Positions 15,854 through 24,548 of a stretch of 56,047 bases of DNA are shown piece after piece. The DNA lies in assembly GCA_021463345.1 (NCBI GenBank), contig JAJTYM010000023.1, positions 1-56,047 of the forward strand, written 5' to 3'. The position numbers were made by a program, and so were the translations under genes. The stretch comes from Pseudobdellovibrionaceae bacterium (lineage in GTDB: Bacteria > Bdellovibrionota > Bdellovibrionia > Bdellovibrionales > JAMPXM01). The notes beneath the pieces were generated by a model, which worked only from the letters and a program-made list of their open reading frames with translations, was not told where the DNA came from and did no database searches. How positions within the stretch are numbered: the first letter of the stretch is position 1; every line of letters starts with the position of its first letter.

Positions 15854-18800
15854 TTACGCGCTCACCGCGCGCATGGCGTCGTTCAAGTTCACGGAGACCA
15901 TTTTGGAGACGCCTTTTTCCTGCATGGTCACGCCGTAGAGTTTTTGCGCGACTTCCATCGTGTATTTGTTGTGGGTGACCACGATGATCTGCGAACGCTT
16001 GGCCATCTCGCGCACGAGGTCGTTGAAGCGGAAGACGTTGGCGTCGTCCAAAGGCGCGTCGACTTCGTCCAGCAGGCAATACGGCGAAGGGCGCACGAGG
16101 AAAATGGAGAAAATGAGGGAGACCGCCGTGAGCGCCTTCTCGCCGCCGGAGAGCAGCGAGACGTTTTGCAGTTTCTTGCCTGGAGGTTTGGCGACGATGT
16201 CGATCCCCATCTCGCCCTTCTCTGGGTCTTCGACGAGGATGAGCCGCGCCTCGCCGCCGCCGAACAGGACCGGGAACACCTTCGTGAAGCGCTCGTTGAC
16301 CTGTTCGAAGGTGTCCTTGAAGCGCTTCGAGCAGATGCGGTTGATGCGGTCGATGACCTTTTTGAGCTGTTCCTTGGCCTCGACCAGGTCCGACTGCTGC
16401 TTGCTCAAGAACTCGTAACGGCCGGCGACCTCGTCGTACTCCTCGATGGCGGCGAGGTTCACGTCGCCGATGCGCGAGATCTTCTCGCGCAGGTCTTTGA
16501 GCTGGATCTCGGCCTCGGCCGGATCGCCGTCGCGGTCCTTGTACCGATCGGCGATCTCGGGCAGGTTCAGGATGTACCTCTCGCGCACCTGGTCGATCAG
16601 GTAGACTTCCTTCATGCGCGCCTGTTCGAGGTGGAGTTTCGCCTCGTTCATCGCGGCCTGCAGGCGATTGCGGCTCATCATGCGCTCGGAGACGAGCTTC
16701 TCGAGCTCCCGCGCCCGCGCGTAGAGCCGCTCGTACTCGTCGCGCGCCTGCGCGACTCGCTGACCGAGTTCCTCCACGCCTTGGATCATCCGCTCCAGGC
16801 CGACCTTCTCCTGCTCGAGCTGGACCTGACCCGACGACATCGTCTGCGTGCTTTTCTCGCTCTCGTCGGTCATGCGATCGAGCTGCGAGCAGACGTCCGT
16901 GTACGAGCGCGTGAGCATCTCGAGCTGGCGCTCGAGCCCCTCGCTTTCCTGGGTGCGGGTGGCCGAGGTCACTTGCAGGCGGGTGACTTCCTCCTGCAGG
17001 TCCTCGATGCCGCCGCGCGCCTGCGCGAGTTCCTCGGTCAAGCTCTGCGTCCGGGTCTCGAGCTCGGCTTTGCGCTCGCGCATTTCCGTCAGGCGGCCAT
17101 TGAGGTCGTCGAGTTCGTTGCGCCGGCTTTCGGCCTGCTGCGCGATCTGCAGAACCTCGCGCTCCTGGCGCTCGATCGCCGTCTGCGCGTTGTCGAACTC
17201 GGTCTCGGCGCGCTCGAGGTCTTTCTTCAGGCCGGCGATGAGGACTTCCTGCTCCTGGCGCTTCTTCTGCGCCGTCTCGAATTCATCGATCACGCCCTTG
17301 AGCCGGTCCTCGAGCTTGCGGAGCGCCGCCTGCGCGAGCGCGAGCTTCCCGCCCCACTCCTCCTTGCGCTCGGAGAGTTCCTTGATCTCGCGACGGCGCT
17401 TGAGGACCCCGGAATCGGCGCTTTCGGCCGTCCCGCCCGTGATGACGCCTTCGCTCGAAACAAGGTCGCCGTCGACGGTGACGAACGTCCACCCCGGGCA
17501 TCGTCCGCGCAAGCTCACGGCCGCCGCGATCGAATCGACGACCGCGACGCCTTGGAGCAAGCGCGCGACGACCGGTTTGAACTTGTCCGGCGCGCGCACC
17601 ACGTCCCGCAAGACGGCGCGCACGCCCGGAGCGCCGGCGAGCGAATCCGAGCTCGAACCGGCGACGGCGGCCGCTTCCCCGCCTCCGGCGAACGCCGTCG
17701 GATAAAAGCTCGAACGACCCGATTTTTTCTCTTTCAGGTAATCGACCGCGGTCAACGCCTCGTCGGGGCTTTCGGCGACCAGCGTTTGCAGGCGCGGGCC
17801 CAGAACCGATTCCATCGCGAGCTCGAACTCGGCCGGGACCTCGACGACCTCGGCGACCGGCTGGAAACGCGGCGCCCCCGCGCGATCGCCCTCGGGCATC
17901 CCCTCGATGCGCTGACGCTGCCAGAACATCACGGATTTCACGCCTTCCTGGAACCCCTCGAGGTTGTTCTGCATGTTCTCGAGGCCGTAAAGGCGGCTGG
18001 TCACTTCGTTGAGGCTGTCCTTGAAGGCTTCGACCTCGCTTCGGCGCTCCGCGATCTCGCCCTGCAGGCGTTTTTTCTCGCCCTCGAGCGTCTCCACGCC
18101 GCGCGAGAGATCGAGCTGCATCTGCCGCTCCTTCTCGAATTCGTTGAACACCTTTTTGCGGCGCCCCTCGAACTCCAGCTTTTTGGAAAGGAGCTCTTCG
18201 AGCACTCCGCGAGCGTCCTGCTCGCGCTCCAGGATCGTCTCGATCGTCTCCTCGAGCGAGAGCGCCCGCGCCGCGATCGACGACTCCCCCTGGCTCACGG
18301 TGAGCAGCTCGCGGCGCGCGTCGGTGAGTTCGGTGTCGACCTCGTCGATGCGCGCCTGGCTCGCTTCGAAGCGGGCCTTCTTCTCCCCGAATTCCGCGCG
18401 CAGCGCCTGCGCCTCGGCTCGGACGACCGCGAGCGAATCCTGGACACGCTGCAAATCGGCCTCAAGGATGTCCTTGCGGGTCCGGTTCTCCTGGAGGAGC
18501 GAACCGGTCATCTCTTTGTTGCGCCGGGCCTGCTCGATCTCGAAGCGCAGCCCCTGTATGTGGGTCTCGCGCTCCTGTACCTCGCCCTTGAGCCCGGCGT
18601 GCTTGTCCTGCAGATCGGAGACCTCGGTTTCGCGCACGGCGAGATCCGCGCGCAAGCCCTCGAGTTCGGCCTCGTGACCCGTGCTCTCGCTTTGCGCGGA
18701 GACGTCGGAGGCCTCGGCCTCCGTGAATTCCTTGTGGTAACGCTCCGTCGCCTCGCGCAGCTCGGCGTACTGGCGCGAGCTCAGCCACAGATCGAGGTCC

Positions 18801-19477
18801 TCGATCTCGCGCTTGAGGTTGCGATAGCGCTCAGCGCGCTGCGCCTGCCGCTGCAAGCTGTCGATCTGGCGCTTGAGCTCGCTCACGATGTCGTGCAGCC
18901 GCACGAGATTCTGTTCGGTCGAGATCAGCTTCCGCTGCGACTCGCGCTTGCGCGCCTTGAACTTCGTGATGCCGGCGGCTTCCTCGATCAACATGCGGCG
19001 GTCCTCGGCCTTCGCCGTGATCATCTGACCGATCATGTTCTGCTGGATGATCGAGAACCCCTTTGCCCCCGCGCCGGTATCCATGAAGATTTCCTGGATG
19101 TCGCGCAGGCGGGCCGGCTCTTTGTTGATGAAGTACTCGCTCTCCCCCGAGCGGTGAAGGCGGCGCGTGATCATGATCTCGGAATGCTTCAGGTACTGGA
19201 CGGGGAACGGGCCTCCGTCGTTTTCCAGAGTCAGCGAGACCTCGCACAACCCCATCGGCGCATAGCCCTCGGCGCCGGCGAAAATGACGTCCTCCATGCT
19301 CGAGCCGCGCAGGTGCTTGGCGCTCATCTCGCCCATCACCCAGGTCAATGCGTCGACGATGTTGGATTTGCCGCAGCCGTTCGGCCCGACGATCCCGGTG
19401 ATACCGGCGTCGAATTGAATCACGGTGCGGTCTTTGAACGACTTGAAGCCGATAATCTCGAGTTTTTTGATTCTCAA
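15854..19477 (-). CDS. smc: Chromosome partition protein SMC
   Basis: SMC is the ATPase core of the bacterial condensin that, with ScpA/ScpB, organises and segregates the chromosome. At 1,207 residues it is full length. Walker A is GPNGCGKSNIVDAL (residues about 32-45), and two long coiled coils (about 170-500 and 680-1020) flank a hinge near 515-670. The C-terminal head has signature LLSGGEKALTA and Walker B YCLLDEVDAPLDDANV. The plus strand shows an equally long open frame, but it is a mirror of the biased codons. ScpA/ScpB are not in this window. ftsY follows 113 bp downstream. Confidence 0.98.
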   Translation of the reverse strand: MRIKKLEIIGFKSFKDRTVIQFDAGITGIVGPNGCGKSNIVDALTWVMGEMSAKHLRGSSMEDVIFAGAEGYAPMGLCEVSLTLENDGGPFPVQYLKHSEIMITRRLHRSGESEYFINKEPARLRDIQEIFMDTGAGAKGFSIIQQNMIGQMITAKAEDRRMLIEEAAGITKFKARKRESQRKLISTEQNLVRLHDIVSELKRQIDSLQRQAQRAERYRNLKREIEDLDLWLSSRQYAELREATERYHKEFTEAEASDVSAQSESTGHEAELEGLRADLAVRETEVSDLQDKHAGLKGEVQERETHIQGLRFEIEQARRNKEMTGSLLQENRTRKDILEADLQRVQDSLAVVRAEAQALRAEFGEKKARFEASQARIDEVDTELTDARRELLTVSQGESSIAARALSLEETIETILEREQDARGVLEELLSKKLEFEGRRKKVFNEFEKERQMQLDLSRGVETLEGEKKRLQGEIAERRSEVEAFKDSLNEVTSRLYGLENMQNNLEGFQEGVKSVMFWQRQRIEGMPEGDRAGAPRFQPVAEVVEVPAEFELAMESVLGPRLQTLVAESPDEALTAVDYLKEKKSGRSSFYPTAFAGGGEAAAVAGSSSDSLAGAPGVRAVLRDVVRAPDKFKPVVARLLQGVAVVDSIAAAVSLRGRCPGWTFVTVDGDLVSSEGVITGGTAESADSGVLKRRREIKELSERKEEWGGKLALAQAALRKLEDRLKGVIDEFETAQKKRQEQEVLIAGLKKDLERAETEFDNAQTAIERQEREVLQIAQQAESRRNELDDLNGRLTEMRERKAELETRTQSLTEELAQARGGIEDLQEEVTRLQVTSATRTQESEGLERQLEMLTRSYTDVCSQLDRMTDESEKSTQTMSSGQVQLEQEKVGLERMIQGVEELGQRVAQARDEYERLYARARELEKLVSERMMSRNRLQAAMNEAKLHLEQARMKEVYLIDQVRERYILNLPEIADRYKDRDGDPAEAEIQLKDLREKISRIGDVNLAAIEEYDEVAGRYEFLSKQQSDLVEAKEQLKKVIDRINRICSKRFKDTFEQVNERFTKVFPVLFGGGEARLILVEDPEKGEMGIDIVAKPPGKKLQNVSLLSGGEKALTAVSLIFSIFLVRPSPYCLLDEVDAPLDDANVFRFNDLVREMAKRSQIIVVTHNKYTMEVAQKLYGVTMQEKGVSKMVSVNLNDAMRAVSA

Positions 19478-19789
19478 CGTTCAATCCTCGAATGGATCCT
19501 CAAAAAGCGAATCCCTAAAGGTGCGGTTACGTACGCGGCCAGTTTTCGCGCAAACGACGCCGGCGAGGCGCTCCCCCGTCCACGTGACTCGACTGGTCTT
19601 TCACCCTCACTCAACTCAGGATTGTGCACAAAATCAACTCTGAGTTGAAGAGGGACTCAATTTCTCCACAAGAATGCCTTTCCAAAAGGCACAGACCCCC
19701 TCTTTTTCAAGCCGACTCACGGGGTTCCGGCCCGCCCCCTCCCCCGTGCGCGGCCCGCCGCGAGCGCGCCATCGTTAGGCCGTGGATAA
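19478..19789. other. Intergenic region upstream of smc
   Basis: No gene is supported; the short plus-strand frames have no ribosome sites. The region holds a long interrupted inverted repeat (19604-19654, listed separately) and must contain the smc promoter. The composition is less GC-rich than the flanks (19600-19700). Confidence 0.5.
19604..19654. repeat. Interrupted inverted repeat upstream of smc
   Basis: CCCTC-AC-TCAACTCAG (19604-19619) pairs with CTGAGTTGA-A-GAGGG (19640-19654). This is a 14-bp stem with one bulge and a 20-nt loop. There is no T tract on either side. It could be an operator, an mRNA leader hairpin of smc, or part of a terminator for the upstream gene; sequence alone does not decide. 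Confidence 0.6.
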
Positions 19790-19791
19790 CG

Positions 19792-19821
19792 AAAAAAAAG
19801 CCCATGCGGGGAGGCATGGGC
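19792..19821 (-). terminator. Rho-independent terminator of the glycine-zipper/DUF4476 gene
   Basis: On the minus strand GCCCATGC-CTCCCC-GCATGGGC forms a perfect 8-bp stem (19821-19814 with 19807-19800) followed by eight T residues (19799-19792). It lies 32 bp after the stop of the gene ending at 19854. Confidence 0.92.
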
Positions 19822-19853
19822 CGTGAAACGAAGGCGGAGACGAGGCCCTTCGG

Positions 19854-20786
19854 TCAATTGAGGAGGATACGGCGGGCTTCTTCGCGGTCGCTCGAGAAGC
19901 GGAACGTCGCGAGGGCCCGTTGCGCATCGGGAAGATTGACGATCAGGATCCGGCGCAGGACGCGGGTCGCCCGCACCCGGTCGCTGTCGTACGTGAACGT
20001 GCCGAGAATCTCGGCCAGACGGATCGAATTCAGGCGCTGACCGCGACGCGACCAGAAATCCACGTACGTCTGGATCAAGTCGATGCGATCGGAGTCCCAG
20101 CGGGCCGAACGCAGTTCGTTGATGACAGAGAGGACGTCCACGTCCGCGACGTCCCAAGCGGCGTGGCCGGGATGGCCATGACCGCCCCCGTGACCGCCAT
20201 CGTAGCCACCGCCTGGGACGGGGCGAAGGACGGGCGGAGGAACCGGGACCGGGCGAGGAGCGGGACGCGTCGCCGGCGAACGGCCGTAAATGACTTGTGT
20301 CGAAGTGACTTCCGCCCAATTGCCGTTGCGGTCGACGCACGCCTGGCCGGTGGTGCGCTCGACTCGTCCGCGGACGCGGATCTCACTCGTGTACTCGCGG
20401 CAGCGACGGCTGCTGTCGTTGCGGGCATAGCCTTCACGCGTCACCGCGATGCGGCCGATGGCTCCGGTGCGCGAGCGGTGATCGGCGCCTCTCCAATCAA
20501 CGTAACCGCCGTCGTTCAGGCTACGCGCCCGCGCCGCGACGATGGCTCGCCTGTCCGCCTCATCGAGTTCCCTGCCGATGGTGGCGCCGACGGCGCCGCC
20601 GAGGATCGCCCCCAGGACGGTGGCGCCGGCCTCGCCCCTGCCCGCTTCGTGGCCGATCACGCCACCGATGATGGCGCCCAGGACGGCGCCGGCCTCGCTC
20701 TGAGCCGAGGCTCGCGCGGAAACCGCGGGAAGAACCGAGGCGACCGAAAGAGCGCCGGCCAAGAGGGGTTTCGAAAATTTCATCAT
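19854..20786 (-). CDS. Glycine-zipper (17-kDa antigen-like) protein with C-terminal DUF4476
   Basis: This 310-residue exported protein has a signal peptide (MKFSKPLLAGALSVASVLPAVSARA). A glycine-zipper 2TM segment follows (GAVLGAIIGGVIGHEAGRGEAGATVLGAILGGAVGATIGRE, about residues 32-72), as in Rickettsia 17-kDa surface antigen-like proteins. A middle domain with C-x-C-type single cysteines leads to a Pro-rich and Gly/His-rich linker (PAPRPVPVPPP..GGGYDGGHGGGHGH). The C-terminal block of about 90 residues has DVLSVINELRSARWDSDRIDLIQ..., typical of DUF4476. The start is one of two adjacent ATGs (20786/20783) after AAGGAG. It ends at a strong terminator. An envelope role is likely; the function is unknown. 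Confidence 0.85.
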   Translation of the reverse strand: MMKFSKPLLAGALSVASVLPAVSARASAQSEAGAVLGAIIGGVIGHEAGRGEAGATVLGAILGGAVGATIGRELDEADRRAIVAARARSLNDGGYVDWRGADHRSRTGAIGRIAVTREGYARNDSSRRCREYTSEIRVRGRVERTTGQACVDRNGNWAEVTSTQVIYGRSPATRPAPRPVPVPPPVLRPVPGGGYDGGHGGGHGHPGHAAWDVADVDVLSVINELRSARWDSDRIDLIQTYVDFWSRRGQRLNSIRLAEILGTFTYDSDRVRATRVLRRILIVNLPDAQRALATFRFSSDREEARRILLN

Positions 20787-21092
20787 CTGAGCTCCTTGCT
20801 GGTTTCGATTTGAGACCTGGTCAAACGCGAATGGAATCCCGGAAAGCACGGATCATGCCAGACAAAATGCGCCCAGCGATGTGCGGCTGACCGATGCCCC
20901 GGAGGCGTTCCTCCCGTCATGACGCCGAGAAGCCGCGCGCGAGGAGCGCCCTCGATCGTTACGACGGTGGCAAAACAACCCCGCCTCTAATCCTCGTGAC
21001 TTCATCCTGATCGTGTTGGAAAGGTCTGGCACGGTTCCAGTTCCACGAGGGACCGTGCGGGTTTTGAACTTCACTCAAACGTAGGGGGGCGT
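20787..21092. other. 306-bp divergent intergenic region
   Basis: It lies between the divergent glycine-zipper gene and the lipoprotein at 21093. No convincing ORF or RNA was found, and no clear sigma70 box pair could be assigned on either strand. Confidence 0.4.
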
Positions 21093-21734
21093 GTGGCATC
21101 ATTCAAAGCGGTCGTTTTCTCCGGCCTTTTCTTGTTCGCGCTGACAGGCTGCGATCCGATCCGCGGCGCGGTCCAAGTCAACGAAACGTTCGACGCCATC
21201 GTCGACGAGGGGCGCTGCAGCGGCCACGAAGGGCCATGCGCCGACGCCCTGCGAGTCCGCGTCGAGCCCGGCGACTATTGGATGACGCTGGCGGCGTGGT
21301 CCGAACGCGAAATCGAGCTCGAGTTCAACGGGCCTCGCGTCTACGTCATGAAGCTCAAAATCAACGGCCGCGGTTCGCTGCCCAGCAACGGCCCGTTCCG
21401 CCTGCTCGCCAACCAGACCGGCCAACCGTTCCACCTCGTGGGCCGAACGGAAACGATTGTCACGGAAACGGCGCCCACCACGGGCGTGCAAACCTGCGAG
21501 ATCGTCACGGAGCGCCGCCTCTGCCGACGCTCACAGGAAGATCCCCAGAAAGAAGCCTGCGAAACCCATCGGGTCACCCGCGACGGCCAACGACAGGTCG
21601 AGTACCTCTACCGCACGACCAAGGCGCGGATACGCGGCGAAATCACGACCACCGATGGCCGCGCGGTCGCCGCGCTCGACGGCGGCCGCTCGAGCGCCGA
21701 ACGGCTCTACACCTTCCGCGGCGCATGCGAATGA
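21093..21734 (+). CDS. Lipoprotein of unknown function
   Basis: This 213-residue lipoprotein starts at GTG 21093, which is preceded by AGGGGGG. The signal ends in the lipobox LFALTGC (residues about 14-20). The mature protein is beta-rich and has six or more cysteines in pairs (CSGHEGPC; CEIVTERRLC; CETHRV), which suggests disulfides in the periplasm. No domain is recognised. It ends immediately before a 12-bp-stem hairpin shared with the convergent ppdK. Confidence 0.75.
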   Translation: MASFKAVVFSGLFLFALTGCDPIRGAVQVNETFDAIVDEGRCSGHEGPCADALRVRVEPGDYWMTLAAWSEREIELEFNGPRVYVMKLKINGRGSLPSNGPFRLLANQTGQPFHLVGRTETIVTETAPTTGVQTCEIVTERRLCRRSQEDPQKEACETHRVTRDGQRQVEYLYRTTKARIRGEITTTDGRAVAALDGGRSSAERLYTFRGACE

Positions 21735-21740
21735 CTTCAT

Positions 21741-21772
21741 CCCGCCAAAAGGCTCATGCCCCTTTTGGCGGG
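21741..21772. terminator. Bidirectional hairpin between convergent genes
   Basis: CCCGCCAAAAGG (21741-21752) and CCTTTTGGCGGG (21761-21772) make a perfect 12-bp stem with an 8-nt loop, six bases after the lipoprotein stop and 26 bp beyond the ppdK stop. No U tract follows on either strand (TGTTGAG on plus), but the position and stem strength argue for a terminator serving both genes. Confidence 0.7.
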
Positions 21773-21797
21773 TGTTGAGACGAGGGCAGCGGGGGAG

Positions 21798-24518
21798 TCA
21801 ACGCCCGCCGCTTTGAGGCCGCTGCGCCAGAGCCGCCTGCGCGGCGGCCAAGCGCGCGATCGGCACGCGGTAGGGCGAGCAGCTCACGTAATCGAGACCC
21901 GCCTCCTGGAAGAAACGGATCGATTCCGGGTCGCCGCCGTGCTCGCCGCAAACGCCGATTTTGAGTTTGGCCTTGGCGCGGCGGCCGAGATCGACGCCCA
22001 TGCGCACGAGTTTGCCGACGCCTTTCTGGTCGATCGAGACGAATGGGTCTTGAGCGTAGATGCCGTCGGCGACGTACGTGCCGAGGAAGCGGCCGGCGTC
22101 GTCACGCGACAGCCCCAGCGTCGTCTGCGTCAAGTCGTTCGTGCCGAAACTGAAGAAATCGGCGTGACCCGCGATCTCGTCGGCGGTGACCGCCGCGCGC
22201 GGCAGTTCGATCATCGTGCCGATCATGTACTCGAACCTCACGCCCTTTTCCTTCATGACTTCCCGCACCTCGGCGTCGGCCTGCTCGCGCAGGACCGCGA
22301 GCTCGCGCTCGACGCCGACCAGCGGGATCATGATCTCCGGCACGAGCGCCATGCCCTCTTGCACGCACTGGCTCGCCGCTTCGGCGATCGCGCGCACCTG
22401 CATACGGTAAATCTCGGGAAACGTGATCGCCAGGCGGCAGCCGCGGTGACCGAGCATCGGGTTGAATTCGTGGAGCGACTTCACCTTCGCGCACAGCTTC
22501 TCCCCGTCCACGCCGAGGCGGGAGGCCAGCTCCCTCATCTCCTCATCCGTGTGGGGCACGAACTCGTGCAGCGGCGGATCCAGGAGGCGGATCGTGACGG
22601 GAAGCCCCGACATGATCTTGAAGAGCTCGTAGAAATCCTGCCGCTGCATCGGCAGCAGGCGCTCGAGCGCCCGCTCCCGCTCATCCTTGTTGTCGGCGAC
22701 GATCATCTCGCGCATGACGTCGATGCGCTCAGCGCCGAAGAACATGTGCTCCGTGCGGCAGAGGCCGATGCCTTCGGCTCCGAACTCGCGCGCCGTCCGC
22801 GCGTCCTTGGGCGTGTCGGCGTTGGCGCGCACGCCCATCGCGCGCGCGCCGTCGGCCATCCTCATCACGCGCTCGAAAACCGCGTCGAGCTTTGGCTCGA
22901 GCGTTTTCACCTCGCCGAGGAACACTTCGCCGGTCGAGCCGTCGAGCGTGATGACATCGCCTTTTTTGAGAACGTAGCCGGCGACGCGCATCTCCTCCTT
23001 GCGGTCGTCGACGCTGATGTCGCCCGCCCCCGCCACGCAGCACTTGCCCATGCCTCGCGCGACGACCGCCGCATGCGAGGTCATGCCGCCGCGGGTGGTG
23101 AGGATCCCCTGCGCCGCGACCATGCCGAGAATGTCCTCGGGCGACGTTTCCACGCGTACGAGGACGACTTTTTTGCCCCGCTCTTTCCACTCGACGGCTT
23201 CCTCGCTCGAAAACACGATCTGGCCGCACGCCCCGCCGGGGGAGGCGGGCAAGCCCTTGGAGAGCTTCGTTTTCACCGCCTTCGGGTCGAGCGTCGGGTG
23301 CAGAAGCTGGTCGAGGCTCTTGGCGTCGAGGCGCAGAAGCGCCTCCCGTTCGGTGATGAGGCCCTCGTCGATCATGTCGCAGGCGATTTTGAGCGCCGCG
23401 GCCGCCGTGCGCTTGCCCGTGCGCGTTTGCAGCATATAGAGGGTGCCGCGCTCGATGGTGAATTCCATGTCCTGCATGTCGCGGTAGTGCTTTTCGAGCT
23501 TTTTGTAGATCGCGACGAGCTCGGCGAAGGCTCCGGGCATCTTCTCTTCCAGCGACGGCAAGCCGGCCTTCCGTCCCTCGACTTCCGTGAGCGGCTGCGG
23601 CGTGCGGATCCCGGCGACGACGTCCTCCCCTTGCGCGTTGATGAGGTACTCGCCGTAAAACGTGTTTTCGCCGGTCGAGGGATCGCGCGAGAACGCCACT
23701 CCCGTGGCCGAATCGTCGCCCATGTTGCCGAACACCATCGCCTGCACGTTGACCGCCGTGCCCCAGGCGGCCGGGATGCCGTGCAAACCGCGGTACGCCA
23801 CCGCGCGGGGCGTGTTCCACGAGCGGAACACAGCCGCGATCGCTCCCCAAAGCTGCTCCATCGGATCCGACGGGAACCTCTGCCCGGTCGAATCGAGAAT
23901 CTGCTTCTTGAATTTCGAGACGAGGCCCCTCAGGTCCTCGGTCGTCATATCGGTGTCGAGCTCGTAACCCTTTTCATCCTTGAGATCCTCGAGGGCCACG
24001 TCGAGGAACGAGCCGTTCATCCCCATGACGACGCCGGAGTACATCTGCACGAAGCGCCGGTAGGAATCCCAGGCGAAACGAGGGTTGTCGCTGGCTTTGG
24101 CGAGCCCTTCGACCGTCTCGTCGTTCAACCCCAGGTTGAGGATCGTGTCCATCATCCCCGGCATCGAGGCGCGAGCGCCCGACCTGACGCTGACGAGCAG
24201 CGGGTTCGCGGCGTCGCCGAACGACTTGCCGATCCTCGTTTCCACGCGTTTGAGAGCGGCGAGCGCGGCGCTTTTGAGCTCCTCGCGGATGCGAGCGCCG
24301 TTTTCGTAGAACCTCGCGCATTCAGCCGTCGAGATCGTGAAGCCGGGAGGCACCGGCATGCCGATCGAAGTCATCTCGGCGAGGTTGGCGCCCTTGCCGC
24401 CGAGGACGTCCTTCATCCCCGCGTTGCCTTCGGACTCGCCGGCGGCGAAAAAGAAAACGCTTTTGGCTGTCGGCACGGCTGATCCTTTCCCGATCGCGTT
24501 CGCAGTCGAAGTGGCCAT
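21798..24518 (-). CDS. ppdK: Pyruvate, phosphate dikinase
   Basis: PPDK interconverts pyruvate + ATP + Pi with PEP + AMP + PPi in the cytoplasm. The 906-residue product is full length. It has an N-terminal ATP-grasp domain (GGKGANLAEMTSIGMPVPPGF; SVRSGARASMPGMMDTILNLG) and the phospho-histidine domain with GGMTSHAAVVARGMGKCCV (His at about 460). The C-terminal PEP/pyruvate barrel has FGTNDLTQTTLG and the catalytic Cys in GVCGEHGGDP. ATG 24518 (MATSTAN) follows AAGGAG; the open frame has eight extra codons. It lies 30 bp after glyS, probably co-transcribed. With glpX and gpmA it supports a gluconeogenic or PPi-dependent central metabolism. Confidence 0.97.
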   Translation of the reverse strand: MATSTANAIGKGSAVPTAKSVFFFAAGESEGNAGMKDVLGGKGANLAEMTSIGMPVPPGFTISTAECARFYENGARIREELKSAALAALKRVETRIGKSFGDAANPLLVSVRSGARASMPGMMDTILNLGLNDETVEGLAKASDNPRFAWDSYRRFVQMYSGVVMGMNGSFLDVALEDLKDEKGYELDTDMTTEDLRGLVSKFKKQILDSTGQRFPSDPMEQLWGAIAAVFRSWNTPRAVAYRGLHGIPAAWGTAVNVQAMVFGNMGDDSATGVAFSRDPSTGENTFYGEYLINAQGEDVVAGIRTPQPLTEVEGRKAGLPSLEEKMPGAFAELVAIYKKLEKHYRDMQDMEFTIERGTLYMLQTRTGKRTAAAALKIACDMIDEGLITEREALLRLDAKSLDQLLHPTLDPKAVKTKLSKGLPASPGGACGQIVFSSEEAVEWKERGKKVVLVRVETSPEDILGMVAAQGILTTRGGMTSHAAVVARGMGKCCVAGAGDISVDDRKEEMRVAGYVLKKGDVITLDGSTGEVFLGEVKTLEPKLDAVFERVMRMADGARAMGVRANADTPKDARTAREFGAEGIGLCRTEHMFFGAERIDVMREMIVADNKDERERALERLLPMQRQDFYELFKIMSGLPVTIRLLDPPLHEFVPHTDEEMRELASRLGVDGEKLCAKVKSLHEFNPMLGHRGCRLAITFPEIYRMQVRAIAEAASQCVQEGMALVPEIMIPLVGVERELAVLREQADAEVREVMKEKGVRFEYMIGTMIELPRAAVTADEIAGHADFFSFGTNDLTQTTLGLSRDDAGRFLGTYVADGIYAQDPFVSIDQKGVGKLVRMGVDLGRRAKAKLKIGVCGEHGGDPESIRFFQEAGLDYVSCSPYRVPIARLAAAQAALAQRPQSGGR

Positions 24519-24548
24519 GATTCGGTTCTCCTTCCCGGTCAACCCCGG

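Noticed and set aside
15944-19648. 1,234-codon plus-strand frame opposite smc
   Set aside because: It mirrors the smc codons (complement of GC-rich third positions), has no motif, and smc is certain on the other strand.
21756-24482. 908-codon plus-strand frame opposite ppdK
   Set aside because: Antisense shadow of a full-length PPDK; His/Arg/Asp-rich composition without any domain.
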